Positions 1 through 7,239 are shown, numbered from the stretch's first letter. The stretch: 23,587 nucleotides of DNA from RUG563 sp024681215 (GCA_024681215.1 JAILBG010000065.1:1-23587), one strand, 5' to 3'. Translations and numbers: made by a program. Notes: generated from the letters alone by a model not told the origin.

Positions 1-2
1 CC

Positions 3-344
3 CGGCCCATGCAGCCGGGCAGGCCCATGCAGCCCGCGCCGCGGCAGCCTCTGGCGGAGGCCATGAACGCCCGGCCCATGCACCCGGCCGCGCCCCACGT
101 GGCCAAGCCCATGGAGCCGCATATGCACTCCCCGGCCCCGATCATGGGGATCGAGGGCGTGGGCACCGAGGGCGAGGACTGCTGCCATGACTATATGCTG
201 AACGGCCCCGTGGTGGAGGATCTGGAAAAGCCCGCCCCGGGCACGGAGGAATTCCTCAACGCCCAGGCGCTTCTGCAGGGCGTGATCTTCAGCGAGGTCC
301 TGGGCCGCAGATCCCGGACGCGCTGCGGGAGGACCCGGGCATGA
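3..344 (+). CDS. C-terminal part of a Met/Pro/His-rich protein of unknown function (5' end outside window)
   Basis: The reading frame is open from the first bases of the window, so the true start probably lies upstream. The first 45 or so visible residues are low-complexity, built from variations on R-P-M-Q/H-P with many Met, Pro, His and Ala. An acidic middle with a Cys-Cys-His (EDCCHDY) follows, and the C-terminus reads FLNAQALLQGVIFSEVLG and then a short Arg-rich tail. That tail recalls the short '...G-I/V-hydrophobic-SE-hydrophobic-LG...' end of many uncharacterised Firmicutes proteins; this is an impression, not an assignment. The stop overlaps the next gene's start (ATGA), so the two are translationally coupled. 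The Met/His/Cys content could suit metal binding or a spore-surface protein, but nothing proves either. Confidence 0.6.
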   Translation, partial: RPMQPGRPMQPAPRQPLAEAMNARPMHPAAPHVAKPMEPHMHSPAPIMGIEGVGTEGEDCCHDYMLNGPVVEDLEKPAPGTEEFLNAQALLQGVIFSEVLGRRSRTRCGRTRA

Positions 345-1102
345 CCGATAAGGCGCTGATTTCCGTTCTGATCGCCGACGACGATCCAGGCATGCGGCTG
401 ATCCTGCGCAAAAAAATCCAGGATACGGACGGGTTTTTTGTGGCGGGGGAGGCCGTGACCGGGGACGAGTGCATGGCGCTGTATGAGAAGCTCAGGCCCC
501 AGGTGGTGTTCCTGGATGTGGATATGCCGGGAAAAACGGGCATCGAATGCGCCCGGCTTATTCAGGACCAGAGCCCCGCCTGCGTGCTGATTTTCGCCAC
601 CGGCCACGAGGAATACATGGGCGAGGCCTTCGAGGTGTATGCCTTCGATTACCTGGTGAAGCCCTTCCGGCTGGACCGGCTGGAGCAGACCCTGGACAGG
701 ATCGAAAGCCGGCTGCGCCGCGCGCCGGAGCAGCCCCTGGCCGCCCCCCGGCCCGCCGAGCCCAGGAACGCCGCCGGCCGGCTGATGCTCAAGCACCGGG
801 ACGGCGTTACCTTCGTGGACATGCAGGATATCCTTCTGGTGCAGCGGGAGGACCGCGCCACCGTGATCTACACCGAGAACAACGGGCGCTACGTCCTCTC
901 CGAAACCCTGGGGGAAACCGAAGAGAGGCTGGATCCGGATATTTTCTTCCGCTGCCATAAGAGCTATATCATCAACCTGCGCCGCATCCGGGACATCACC
1001 CCCTACGGCCGCTGGACCTACGTGGTGCGCCTGGAGGGCACGGATCACGACGCGCTGATCACCCACGAAAAATACGAGGAGCTGGAAAAACGCTTTGGAT
1101 AA
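341..1102 (+). CDS. LytTR-family response regulator
   Basis: A 253-residue two-domain transcription regulator. Residues 5-120 are a receiver domain with the acidic pocket D13-D14-D15, phosphoacceptor D59 (VFLDVDMPG), the switch threonine T87 and the conserved K107-P108 (YLVKPF). After a Pro/Ala-rich linker (about 125-145), residues 148-252 form a LytTR DNA-binding domain, recognisable from 'VDMQDILLVQREDR', 'FRCHKSYIINLRRI' and 'ALITHEKYEELEKR'. LytTR regulators of the LytR/AgrA/AlgR type usually control envelope, virulence or competence genes and are phosphorylated by a 10TMR or 5TM histidine kinase. No kinase is visible here, so the partner is unknown. The gene starts inside the stop of the preceding ORF (ATGA overlap), which indicates one transcript. 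All receiver residues needed for phosphorylation are present. Confidence 0.93.
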   Translation: MTDKALISVLIADDDPGMRLILRKKIQDTDGFFVAGEAVTGDECMALYEKLRPQVVFLDVDMPGKTGIECARLIQDQSPACVLIFATGHEEYMGEAFEVYAFDYLVKPFRLDRLEQTLDRIESRLRRAPEQPLAAPRPAEPRNAAGRLMLKHRDGVTFVDMQDILLVQREDRATVIYTENNGRYVLSETLGETEERLDPDIFFRCHKSYIINLRRIRDITPYGRWTYVVRLEGTDHDALITHEKYEELEKRFG

Positions 1103-1467
1103 CGAAAGGGGCTGCTGCACAGCCCCTTCGATCAAATGGATCCTCCATTTGATCGACATAAAACGCCTTTTCCTCTCGTCCCTGCGGGACTCCTGGGCGT
1201 AAAAAGGCGGAAGGAAAGCATTTTTGCTCTCGCCGGGCATGCTCTGCGAAAGCAAAAATGCTCCTCGCGGCGCACAGGTCGCTGCTGCGGATTCCACTTG
1301 GAGGGGCTGCGGCCCCTCCAAACCACCCCGGGGTTCTTCGATTTCCCGGTATTCACTGTTGCTCATTCTTCTATAGAGAACCAATATTCCTGGAAACAAA
1401 GAGGATATTGCAGATTGGCTTCTGCAATATCCCCTTTTTGCGAGGCCGTGCAGGGGCCCGTTCGTTT
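1103..1467. repeat. Gene-free stretch packed with inverted repeats
   Basis: No convincing gene lies between the convergent LytTR regulator and recO. The stretch instead holds a row of perfect inverted repeats. Arm positions are 1106-1113/1121-1128 (8 bp), 1129-1140/1144-1155 (12 bp, 3-nt loop, abutting the first), 1164-1171/1202-1209 (8 bp, with a 5-bp hairpin 1178-1182/1186-1190 inside), 1217-1228/1251-1262 (12 bp, with a further 4 bp inside), 1298-1307/1312-1321 (10 bp) and 1403-1414/1421-1432 (12 bp). CCCCGGGG at 1326-1333 is also palindromic. Such density suggests a dispersed intergenic palindromic element or a structured RNA. Open frames across it lack a ribosome binding site and plausible composition. 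Confidence 0.7.
1403..1438. terminator. Bidirectional intrinsic terminator between the LytTR gene and recO
   Basis: A perfect 12-bp stem (1403-1414 with 1421-1432) with a 6-nt loop is followed on the + strand by CCTTTTTG and on the - strand by CTCTTTGTTT. The position between two convergent genes fits a shared terminator. On the + strand it is about 300 nt after the LytTR stop. Confidence 0.7.
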
Positions 1468-2193
1468 TTATCGCCACAGTCCTTTATGCCGGATGGGCTT
1501 TTCCATCCGGTTTTCCACATACAGCCCCAGCAGGGGGCCGGGGGCGTCGGCGGCGGGGCGGTCGGTCTTGTCGATGCCCTTTTCCAATACGTCCCGCATC
1601 CAGCGCACCTGGTCCGCCGTGACGGCGCGCAGGCCCTGGCGGGCGTCGGCGCATTGGGGGCACACCAAGCCGCCGTTTTCCGTATCCATCAGGCGGATCT
1701 CCGCGTCCTCCATGCGCCGCCCGCACAGGACGCAGTGGCTGAGCCGGGGGCGGTAGCCGCTGATGGCGGAAAAATGCAGCAGGAACGCGGCGTCCACGGC
1801 CTGGGGGTCCTTTTCGCCGTAGGCCAGACGGGACAGGGACCGGGCCAGCAGCGTGAACAGCTCCACCGCCCGGTCGCCCGGCTGGGCGGCGGCTTCGGCG
1901 ATGGAGAGCAGGTAGGTGGCGTACTGCAGCCGTTCGTAATCCGTGCGCAGGGGATAGAAGGACTCCGAAACGTGGCAGGAGGTGACGGTCATGCGCCCCT
2001 TGCCGGTATAGAGCACGTATTCTCCCAGGGTGAACCATTCGCTGGCGGACAAAAGGGGACTGCCCGGGCGCTTGCAGCCCCGGCACAGGGCCTCGATCCG
2101 GCCCATGCCCGGGGAAAGCAGCGTCAGCATCCGGTCGTGCTCCCGGTAATCGGCGTGGCGCAGCACGATGCCCTGGGTGGTAACGGACGGCAT
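1468..2193 (-). CDS. recO: DNA repair protein RecO
   Basis: RecO works in the RecFOR pathway: it binds and anneals single-stranded DNA and, with RecR, loads RecA onto SSB-coated DNA. The 241-residue product has the family layout. An N-terminal OB-fold begins 'TQGIVLRHADYREHDRMLTLLSP' and includes 'SEWFTLGEYVLY'. A helical domain follows, then a C-terminal zinc finger with Cys at 154, 157, 178 and 181 (CVLC...CPQC). The ATG at 2193 is chosen because a GGGAG sits 8 nt upstream and it lies just 4 nt past the preceding permease stop; an earlier in-frame ATG would overlap that gene. It is the last gene of the ABC exporter operon. RecO genes more often sit near era in Firmicutes, so this location is slightly unusual. 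Confidence 0.93.
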   Translation of the reverse strand: MPSVTTQGIVLRHADYREHDRMLTLLSPGMGRIEALCRGCKRPGSPLLSASEWFTLGEYVLYTGKGRMTVTSCHVSESFYPLRTDYERLQYATYLLSIAEAAAQPGDRAVELFTLLARSLSRLAYGEKDPQAVDAAFLLHFSAISGYRPRLSHCVLCGRRMEDAEIRLMDTENGGLVCPQCADARQGLRAVTADQVRWMRDVLEKGIDKTDRPAADAPGPLLGLYVENRMEKPIRHKGLWR

Positions 2194-2197
2194 AGGA

Positions 2198-2998
2198 TCA
2201 ACTCCCCGTAGAGCGGTAATGCCGCATGGCATGCTGGAACAGGAGATAGAGAACGGAAAAGGAAACCAGCCCGGACAGGGGCGTTACGAAGGCGGCCCAG
2301 CCGGGCCAGCCGTAGAGCGGCTTGCCCAGGATATAGGCCGCGGGGCACTGCAGCGTCAGCGCGAAGGGCGCGATCACGGTGAAGAGCACCCGCAGGGGCC
2401 GGGGATACACGTCGATGGGGTATTCGCAGGCGCTGCGCCCGCCGTAGGTGAGGGCGTTCACCAGCTCCACGGATTTGACGGACCGTATGGTGAAGATCCC
2501 TTCGATCAGGAACAGCCCCAGGATCAGGATGCCGCCCATGGCCATGGCCTCGATCATCGCCAGGGCCTTGAGGAAGGTCCACTGCACCGCCGCCATGCGG
2601 CTGCCCATCACCAGCGCCGCCGTGCCCACCGCGATGCAGGCGATGCGCCGGGGATCAATGGCCCAGCAGATCACCTGGGTCAGCACGCCCCGGGGGCGCA
2701 GAAGCAGCGTATCCAGCTGCCCGGAGCGCACCATGGAGGGAAAGGACCCCGTGACCCCCCGGCCGAAGCACTCCGTCAGGTAAAACGTGACGGACATGAT
2801 GCCGAAAAAGAAATACAGATCTCCCGCCGTCCACTGGTTCAGGTGATCGAACCGGTCCACGATCAGGATCACCGCCAGCATTTCCCCGCCTTCCATCACG
2901 AACTGCGCCAGGGTCTGCAAAAGGAAGGAGGCGGGGTACTGCAGCTGGCATTTCAGCTGCATTTTCATGGACCGGAGATAGAATTTCACGGTATCCAT
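2198..2998 (-). CDS. ABC-2 type permease (second permease subunit)
   Basis: A 266-residue integral membrane protein with about six hydrophobic segments, e.g. near residues 23-50, 55-80, 115-140, 145-170 and 215-260. It matches the ABC-2-type permeases of the COG3694 kind that pair with a COG4586 ATPase: the N-terminus 'FYLRSMKMQLKCQLQYPASF' and the phrase 'SGQLDTLLLRPRG' are typical. It should form half of a heterodimeric export pore with the next upstream gene. The ATG at 2998 is chosen because the longer frame runs back into that gene; this start lies 2 nt after its stop. Substrates of this transporter type are mostly unknown (drugs, polysaccharide or lipid precursors have been proposed), so none is assigned. 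Confidence 0.85.
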   Translation of the reverse strand: MDTVKFYLRSMKMQLKCQLQYPASFLLQTLAQFVMEGGEMLAVILIVDRFDHLNQWTAGDLYFFFGIMSVTFYLTECFGRGVTGSFPSMVRSGQLDTLLLRPRGVLTQVICWAIDPRRIACIAVGTAALVMGSRMAAVQWTFLKALAMIEAMAMGGILILGLFLIEGIFTIRSVKSVELVNALTYGGRSACEYPIDVYPRPLRVLFTVIAPFALTLQCPAAYILGKPLYGWPGWAAFVTPLSGLVSFSVLYLLFQHAMRHYRSTGS

Positions 2999-3000
2999 GC

Positions 3001-3795
3001 TTATCCTCCCTGCACGATCAGCTTTTTCTGGTTCCGGGCCCAGAGCGCCAGGCCCAGGGAAACGAGAAGGACGATCCAGACCGCCTGGATCAGCAGCGCC
3101 GCCGGGGCCCGGGAAAGGGCGTAGGCGCCGGTGTAGAGCCGGATGGGCGTATCCAGCATCTGGGCGTAGGGCAGCAAGGTGATCGCCCGCTGCCAGGAAT
3201 CCGGGAACAGAGTGAGGGGCAGGATGTTTCCGGAAAAGGTGGTCATCAGCAGATTCATCAGCGCGTATACGCCCCGGAAATCCAACGTGCGCATGGTAAA
3301 GCCCATGGAAATGCACTCCATGGCCGAAACGCACAGCAGCCCCAGCAGCACCCCGCAGGCGGCCAGCAGCAGCGCCGGCAGGGAGGCGGGCAGGGAAATG
3401 CCCCAGCCCTCCGGCAGCAGCGCGGCGAAAAGCAGCATGGGCGCGGCCCGCAGCAGGCTGCCCATCAGCTTCTGGGCCGTGATGCGCGCATAATAGAATC
3501 CGTACAGCTGCAGCGGGCGGCACAGCTCATAGGCGATGCTCCCGGTGCGGATTTTGTCCATCAGCTCCGGATCGGAGGAAAGCAGCATCCGGAAGAACGC
3601 CTGCTGCAGCCAGACGTAGGTGGTGATGTCCGAAAGCCGCATGCCCGCTTGGGGATTGCCCAGATACAGCGCCCGGTACACCGCGGTCAGCACCAGCCCG
3701 AAAAAGATTTGGCACAGGATGCCGCCCAGCACCGCGCCCCGGTACTGCAGTTCCATTTTCCAGCGCATGCGGAAGGCGGAAAAATAGGCTTTCAT
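3001..3795 (-). CDS. ABC-2 type permease (first permease subunit)
   Basis: A 264-residue membrane protein of the ABC-2 superfamily (COG4587 kind). It opens with a cytoplasmic amphipathic stretch 'FSAFRMRWKMELQYRGAVLG', followed by about six membrane segments. The phrase 'LMDKIRTGSIAYELCRPLQL' is the counterpart of 'SGQLDTLLLRPRG' in the partner permease; this R/SG...LxRPL pattern is shared by both permeases of the family. Its ATG overlaps the stop of the ATPase gene (ATGA at 3795-3792), so the two are translationally coupled. With the downstream permease it forms the membrane channel of the exporter. The substrate is unknown. Confidence 0.87.
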   Translation of the reverse strand: MKAYFSAFRMRWKMELQYRGAVLGGILCQIFFGLVLTAVYRALYLGNPQAGMRLSDITTYVWLQQAFFRMLLSSDPELMDKIRTGSIAYELCRPLQLYGFYYARITAQKLMGSLLRAAPMLLFAALLPEGWGISLPASLPALLLAACGVLLGLLCVSAMECISMGFTMRTLDFRGVYALMNLLMTTFSGNILPLTLFPDSWQRAITLLPYAQMLDTPIRLYTGAYALSRAPAALLIQAVWIVLLVSLGLALWARNQKKLIVQGG

Positions 3796-4751
3796 AGGTC
3801 CATCTCCCGGTACATGGCGGCGATGAGGCGGTCCACATTCTGGCCCTGGATGGTCATTTCCCGGAGGGGCCCCGCGGCTTGCAGCAGGGTGATCAGCTCC
3901 GCCGTGGGCAGCTGCTCCGGGGAGTAGGTGATGCGGGCGTCTTCCCCGTCCCGCTGCACCTGGCAGCAAGGCGGCAGCGGCGGCAGACTGCCGCCCAAGC
4001 GCACGGTCATCACCCGGTCGGTATCGTAGCGGGAGAGCAGATCCGTAAGCGTCCCGTCGTAGAGCTTCTGCCCGTGGCCCAGCACCATCACCCGGGGGCA
4101 GAGGGCGGAAATATCCTCCATGTCGTGGGTGGTCAGCAGGATGGTGGTGCCCTTTTCCCGGTTTTCCTTTTGCAGGAATTCCCGGAGCGCCAGCTTGCTC
4201 ACCGCGTCCAGGCCGATGGTGGGCTCGTCCAGGAAAAGCAATTCCGGCCCGTGGAGCAGGGAGCCGCACAATTCCGCCCGCATGCGCTGGCCCAGGCTCA
4301 AAAGCCGCAGGGGCGTGCGCAGGAGATCTGTGAGCTGCAGCGCTTCCGCCAGCTCCTCCAGCCGCCGCCGGTGCTCCTCCCGGGGCACGCGGTAAATATC
4401 CCCCAGAAGGGAGAAGCTGTCCAGGATGGGCACGTCCCACCACAGCTGGGTCCGCTGGCCGAACACCACGCCGATATGCCGCACGTGCTCCTTCCTTTCC
4501 TTCCAGGGCACCCGGCCGCCCACGGCGACGCTGCCGCCGTCTGGGGTGAGGATGCCGGAAAGGATCTTCACCGTGGTGGACTTGCCCGCGCCGTTGGGCC
4601 CGATATAACCCACCAGCTCCCCGCGCTCAATGGAAAAGGAAACGTCCTTCAGGGCCTGGACGGTGCTTTTTTCCCGCAGCAAACGGCCCTTTTCCCGTTT
4701 CTTGCGCACGGTAAAGGCTTTGTTCAGGGCTTCCACCGCAATGTAACTCAT
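3792..4751 (-). CDS. ABC transporter ATP-binding protein (COG4586/NatA-like)
   Basis: A 319-residue nucleotide-binding subunit powering the two ABC-2 permeases downstream. Visible motifs are Walker A GPNGAGKST (51-59), a Q-loop with the distinctive 'FGQRTQLWWD' (97-106), signature LSLGQ (151-155), Walker B LLFLDEP (171-177), D-loop GLD and switch H209. The Q-loop phrase and the basic, extended N-terminus (KKREKGRLLREKS) are hallmarks of the COG4586 'uncharacterized ABC-type transport system' ATPases. The last 80 residues form the usual accessory domain. A strong AAAGGAG precedes the ATG. It heads the operon ATPase-permease-permease-recO, with ATGA overlap to the first permease. The signature is LSLGQ rather than LSGGQ, common in this subfamily. 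Confidence 0.93.
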   Translation of the reverse strand: MSYIAVEALNKAFTVRKKREKGRLLREKSTVQALKDVSFSIERGELVGYIGPNGAGKSTTVKILSGILTPDGGSVAVGGRVPWKERKEHVRHIGVVFGQRTQLWWDVPILDSFSLLGDIYRVPREEHRRRLEELAEALQLTDLLRTPLRLLSLGQRMRAELCGSLLHGPELLFLDEPTIGLDAVSKLALREFLQKENREKGTTILLTTHDMEDISALCPRVMVLGHGQKLYDGTLTDLLSRYDTDRVMTVRLGGSLPPLPPCCQVQRDGEDARITYSPEQLPTAELITLLQAAGPLREMTIQGQNVDRLIAAMYREMDL

Positions 4752-4805
4752 GGCGTCTCCTTTGCAGGCCGGGCACGAAAAAGAGAAGAAACAGCGTTTA
4801 CCTGT

Positions 4806-4824
4806 ATTTTACCATGCCTGTCAA
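4806..4824 (-). promoter_or_regulatory. Possible promoter of the ABC exporter-recO operon
   Basis: On the - strand TAAAAT (4811-4806) is preceded by TGG, giving an extended -10 element (TGnTAAAAT). A TTGACA (4824-4819) sits only 7 nt upstream, too close to be its -35, and has no good -10 at 17 nt. The extended -10 therefore looks the likelier signal. It lies about 55 nt upstream of the ATPase start, after the terminator of the preceding gene. Confidence 0.4.
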
Positions 4825-4847
4825 GCGTTTCTTTTCCGGCGGGGCAC

Positions 4848-4875
4848 AAAAAAATCGCTCCCTTTGAGGAGCGAT
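4848..4875 (-). terminator. Intrinsic terminator of the LEA-like gene
   Basis: On the - strand an 8-bp stem ATCGCTCC/GGAGCGAT (4875-4868 with 4861-4854) with a 6-nt loop is followed by seven T residues (4854-4848). It lies about 120 nt after the small gene's stop. A second, weaker hairpin (CCGCTTT/AAAGCGG) lies in the gap before it. Confidence 0.85.
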
Positions 4876-4993
4876 GAAACGCGGACCGCAGAACGCCCGA
4901 CGGGCGCCTGCCCTTCCGCATTGTTCCCGCCCGGGGCCTGCGCTCCGCTTTCCAGAAAGCGGGGCCAGGAACCTTTGCGGGATCCGGCTGTCA

Positions 4994-5239
4994 TTACTTG
5001 GTGGCTTCTTCGACAGCGCTCGCAACTTCTTCCACCTTTTCGGTGGCGTCCTTCGCGACTTCTTCCACCTTTTCGGTGGCGTCCTTCACGGTCTCTTCAA
5101 CCTTGCTCACGGTGTCCTTGACAGCTTCCACGGCGGAGCTGACGGCGTCCTTGGCAGCGGGCTTCTTGAAGATCAGGATGGCGGCGACAACGAGAACGAT
5201 GACGCACACAACAGCGATGATGGCCTTTTTCTTATCCAT
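4994..5239 (-). CDS. Small membrane-anchored protein with LEA-like 11-residue repeats
   Basis: An 81-residue protein with a short basic N-terminus (MDKKK), one hydrophobic helix (about 6-24), then an entirely charged, Ala/Val/Glu/Lys-rich tail. The tail consists of four consecutive 11-residue units starting at K30, K41, K52 and K63 (pattern K-D-A-T-E-K-V-E-E-V-A), with a degenerate end. The last two units are identical in protein, and a 30-bp DNA segment recurs exactly at a 33-bp offset (5025-5054 and 5058-5087). Such 11-mers are typical of group 3 LEA proteins and YtxH-like proteins, which form amphipathic helices at membranes under stress. The ATG at 5239 is preferred because AAGGAG sits 11 nt upstream; a GTG at 5251 would be only 1 nt from it. 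Function is unproven. Confidence 0.8.
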   Translation of the reverse strand: MDKKKAIIAVVCVIVLVVAAILIFKKPAAKDAVSSAVEAVKDTVSKVEETVKDATEKVEEVAKDATEKVEEVASAVEEATK

Positions 5240-5325
5240 GGTTTGAGACACTCCTTTTGATGTTTTTCCGTTTGAAAGCGCCGCTCAAGACGGAGAAGCG
5301 CTTCAAGCGGGATTCAAACGCTGTT

Positions 5326-5354
5326 ATTTTATTCTTTTTTGCATGATTTGTCAA
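5326..5354 (-). promoter_or_regulatory. Consensus vegetative promoter of the LEA-like gene
   Basis: On the - strand, TTGACA (5354-5349), a 17-nt spacer and TAAAAT (5331-5326) form an almost perfect sigma-A promoter. The predicted transcript starts near 5319, giving an 80-nt leader. Arms 5313-5320 and 5269-5276 (TTCAAACG/CGTTTGAA) can pair at the very 5' end of that leader, enclosing a second imperfect stem. This could stabilise the mRNA or regulate access to the ribosome binding site. Confidence 0.8.
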
Positions 5355-5499
5355 CGATAATTTATGAAAAACTTGTTTTTTCCATACATTCCGGAACGGT
5401 CATGGACAAAGCGGCCGGATGCCGACCTTTTATGACATATAAGTCCTTTCTGCCCCGGAACCGCCGGCTTTTCGGGCTGCGGGAAGGGAAGGAAAATGA

Positions 5500-5530
5500 T
5501 TGACAAGCGGCGCGGATCACGCTATATAAT
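5500..5530 (+). promoter_or_regulatory. Promoter of the prfC transcript
   Basis: TTGACA (5500-5505) is followed by TATATAAT (5523-5530). The -10 is TATATA at 17 nt or TATAAT at 19 nt from the -35. The transcript would begin near 5537 and has an approximately 100-nt leader with a small GC hairpin (GCGCA/TGCGC) and a tiny ORF. Confidence 0.75.
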
Positions 5531-5575
5531 AAAGATGCTGCGCATGCGTGCGCGCAAGAAGGAGGAAAAAAGAGA

Positions 5576-5593
5576 ATGCGCTGTCCCCCCTGA
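5576..5593 (+). CDS. Putative 5-codon leader ORF MRCPP-stop upstream of prfC
   Basis: ATG-CGC-TGT-CCC-CCC-TGA lies in the prfC leader. An AAGGAGG sits 10 nt upstream, separate from the GGAGGAGG that serves prfC. The ORF ends with two prolines directly before UGA. Consecutive prolines, and proline in the last position, are known to slow elongation and termination (as in TnaC and SecM). RF3, encoded downstream, acts at termination. A regulatory role is inference; such a short ORF with a ribosome binding site can also arise by chance. Confidence 0.4.
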   Translation: MRCPP

Positions 5594-5640
5594 AACCGTC
5601 CGGGAGTTTTTGAAAAGAAATTCTTGGAGGAGGATCATTT

Positions 5641-7239
5641 ATGCCTGATTTAGCGAAAGAGGTGGCCTGCCGGCGCACCTTTGCCATCATCAGCCACCCG
5701 GACGCCGGGAAAACCACACTGACCGAAAAACTGCTGCTGTACGGCGGCGCCATCCGCCAGGCGGGCAGCGTGAAGGCCCGCCGGGCCGAACGCCACGCCA
5801 CCTCGGACTGGATGGAGATCGAAAAGCAGCGCGGCATTTCCGTCACCAGCAGCGCCATGCAGTTTGAATTCGACGGCTATCACATCAACATTCTGGATAC
5901 CCCGGGCCACCAGGACTTTTCCGAGGACACGTACCGCGTGCTGGTGGCGGCGGACAGCGCCGTGATGCTCATCGACGCGGCGAAAGGCGTGGAGGAGCAG
6001 ACGGTGAAGCTGTTCAAGGTATGCCGTATGCGGGGCATCCCGATCTTCACGTTCGTAAACAAAATGGACCGGGCGGCGAAGGACCCCTTCGCACTGATGG
6101 AGGAGATCGAGCAGGTGCTGGGCGTGCGGGCCTGCCCCATCAACTGGCCCATCGGCGTGGACGGGGATTTCCAGGGCGTGTACCACCGGGATGAAAAGAC
6201 GGTGGAGCTCTATTTCGGGGGCGACCACGGCAAAACGAAAGCGGGCAAGACCGTGATCTCCGTGGACGATCCCGCCTTTGAAACCGCTTTGGACAGGCAT
6301 TACCGCGCCCGGCTCTCGGAGGAGATCGAGCTGCTGGACGAGGCGGGGGACGCCTTTGACCTGGAGGCCGTGCGGAAGGGCGAATTGACCCCCATGTTCT
6401 TCGGCTCCGCCGTCACCAATTTCGGCGTAGAGCCCTTCCTGTACCGGTTCCTGCGCTATACCGAGCGGCCGCTGCCCCGGGAGAGCGACCAGGGATGGAT
6501 CCAGCCCGAGGACGAAGACTTCTCCGGCTTCATTTTCAAGATCCAGGCCAACATGAACCCCGCCCACCGGGACCGGCTGGCCTTCCTGCGGGTGGTAAGC
6601 GGTGTGTTTCACAAGGGCATGACCGTGTGGCATTCCGGCACCAATAAGGAAATGCAGGTGAAACAGCCCCAGCAGTTCATGGCCGACGAGCGCGAGGGCA
6701 TCGAGGACGCCTATCCCGGGGACATCATCGGCCTGTTCGATCCCGGCGTGTACCGCCTGGGGGATACCCTGTGCACGGGGAGGAAAATCCGGTTTGAAAA
6801 GATCCCCGTATTCGCCCCGGAGCGCTTCGCCCGGGTGCGGCCGCTGGATTCCATGAAGCGCAAGCAGTTCGTCAAGGGCGTGAACCAGCTTTCCGAGGAG
6901 GGCGCCATCCAGACCTTCCGGCGCAACGAAACGGGGCTGGAGGAATTCATCGTGGGCGTGGTGGGCGAATTGCAGTTCGACGTGCTCACCTACCGGCTCA
7001 AAAGCGAATACGGCGTGGACCTGGTGATGGACCGTCTGGGCTACCGCTTCGTGCGCTGGATCACGGAAAGCCCCGTTCCCGCCGATGAATTGCTTTTGAC
7101 CTCCACCACCGCCCGGGGCTTCGACGTGAACGACAATCCGGTATTGTTCTTTGAAAACGACTGGAGCATCCGCCTGGCCGGGGAAAAGAACAAGGGCCTG
7201 ACGCTGGCGGAGATCGCGCCCCGGGCCAAGGAAAAATGA
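5641..7239 (+). CDS. prfC: Peptide chain release factor 3 (RF3)
   Basis: RF3 is the translational GTPase that removes RF1 or RF2 from the ribosome after peptide release and aids post-peptidyl-transfer quality control. At 532 residues it has the full family length. GTPase motifs are G1 SHPDAGKTT (18-26), G2 with T69 in RGISVTSS, G3 DTPGHQDF (86-93), G4 NKMD (140-143) and G5 GSA (255-257). The RF3-specific 'DWMEIEKQRGISV' and the C-terminal 'VVGELQFDVLTYRLKSEYGVD' distinguish it from EF-G, TetM and LepA. GGAGGAGG lies 7 nt before the ATG. Its last codons overlap the next frame's first possible ATG, so the downstream lipoprotein gene is on the same transcript. RF3 is not universal in bacteria, and its leader here carries an unusual small ORF. 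Confidence 0.96.
   Translation: MPDLAKEVACRRTFAIISHPDAGKTTLTEKLLLYGGAIRQAGSVKARRAERHATSDWMEIEKQRGISVTSSAMQFEFDGYHINILDTPGHQDFSEDTYRVLVAADSAVMLIDAAKGVEEQTVKLFKVCRMRGIPIFTFVNKMDRAAKDPFALMEEIEQVLGVRACPINWPIGVDGDFQGVYHRDEKTVELYFGGDHGKTKAGKTVISVDDPAFETALDRHYRARLSEEIELLDEAGDAFDLEAVRKGELTPMFFGSAVTNFGVEPFLYRFLRYTERPLPRESDQGWIQPEDEDFSGFIFKIQANMNPAHRDRLAFLRVVSGVFHKGMTVWHSGTNKEMQVKQPQQFMADEREGIEDAYPGDIIGLFDPGVYRLGDTLCTGRKIRFEKIPVFAPERFARVRPLDSMKRKQFVKGVNQLSEEGAIQTFRRNETGLEEFIVGVVGELQFDVLTYRLKSEYGVDLVMDRLGYRFVRWITESPVPADELLLTSTTARGFDVNDNPVLFFENDWSIRLAGEKNKGLTLAEIAPRAKEK

Noticed and set aside
1103..1467. CRISPR array
   Set aside because: The repeats are different inverted repeats, not one direct repeat with regular spacers.
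191..1477. Long open frame of 428 codons on the - strand opposite the LytTR gene
   Set aside because: It is the mirror frame of a clear response regulator, has no family resemblance and runs through the palindromic stretch.
1136..1756. Open frame on the + strand over the palindrome cluster
   Set aside because: Its sequence is set by the inverted repeats, it has no ribosome binding site and it runs into the antisense of recO.
4819..4824. TTGACA as the -35 of the ABC exporter operon
   Set aside because: No acceptable -10 lies 16-18 nt downstream; the nearby TGGTAAAAT extended -10 explains the promoter better.
5025..5087. CRISPR-like or satellite repeat
   Set aside because: The 33-bp repeat encodes an 11-residue protein repeat inside a small gene; only two exact copies exist.
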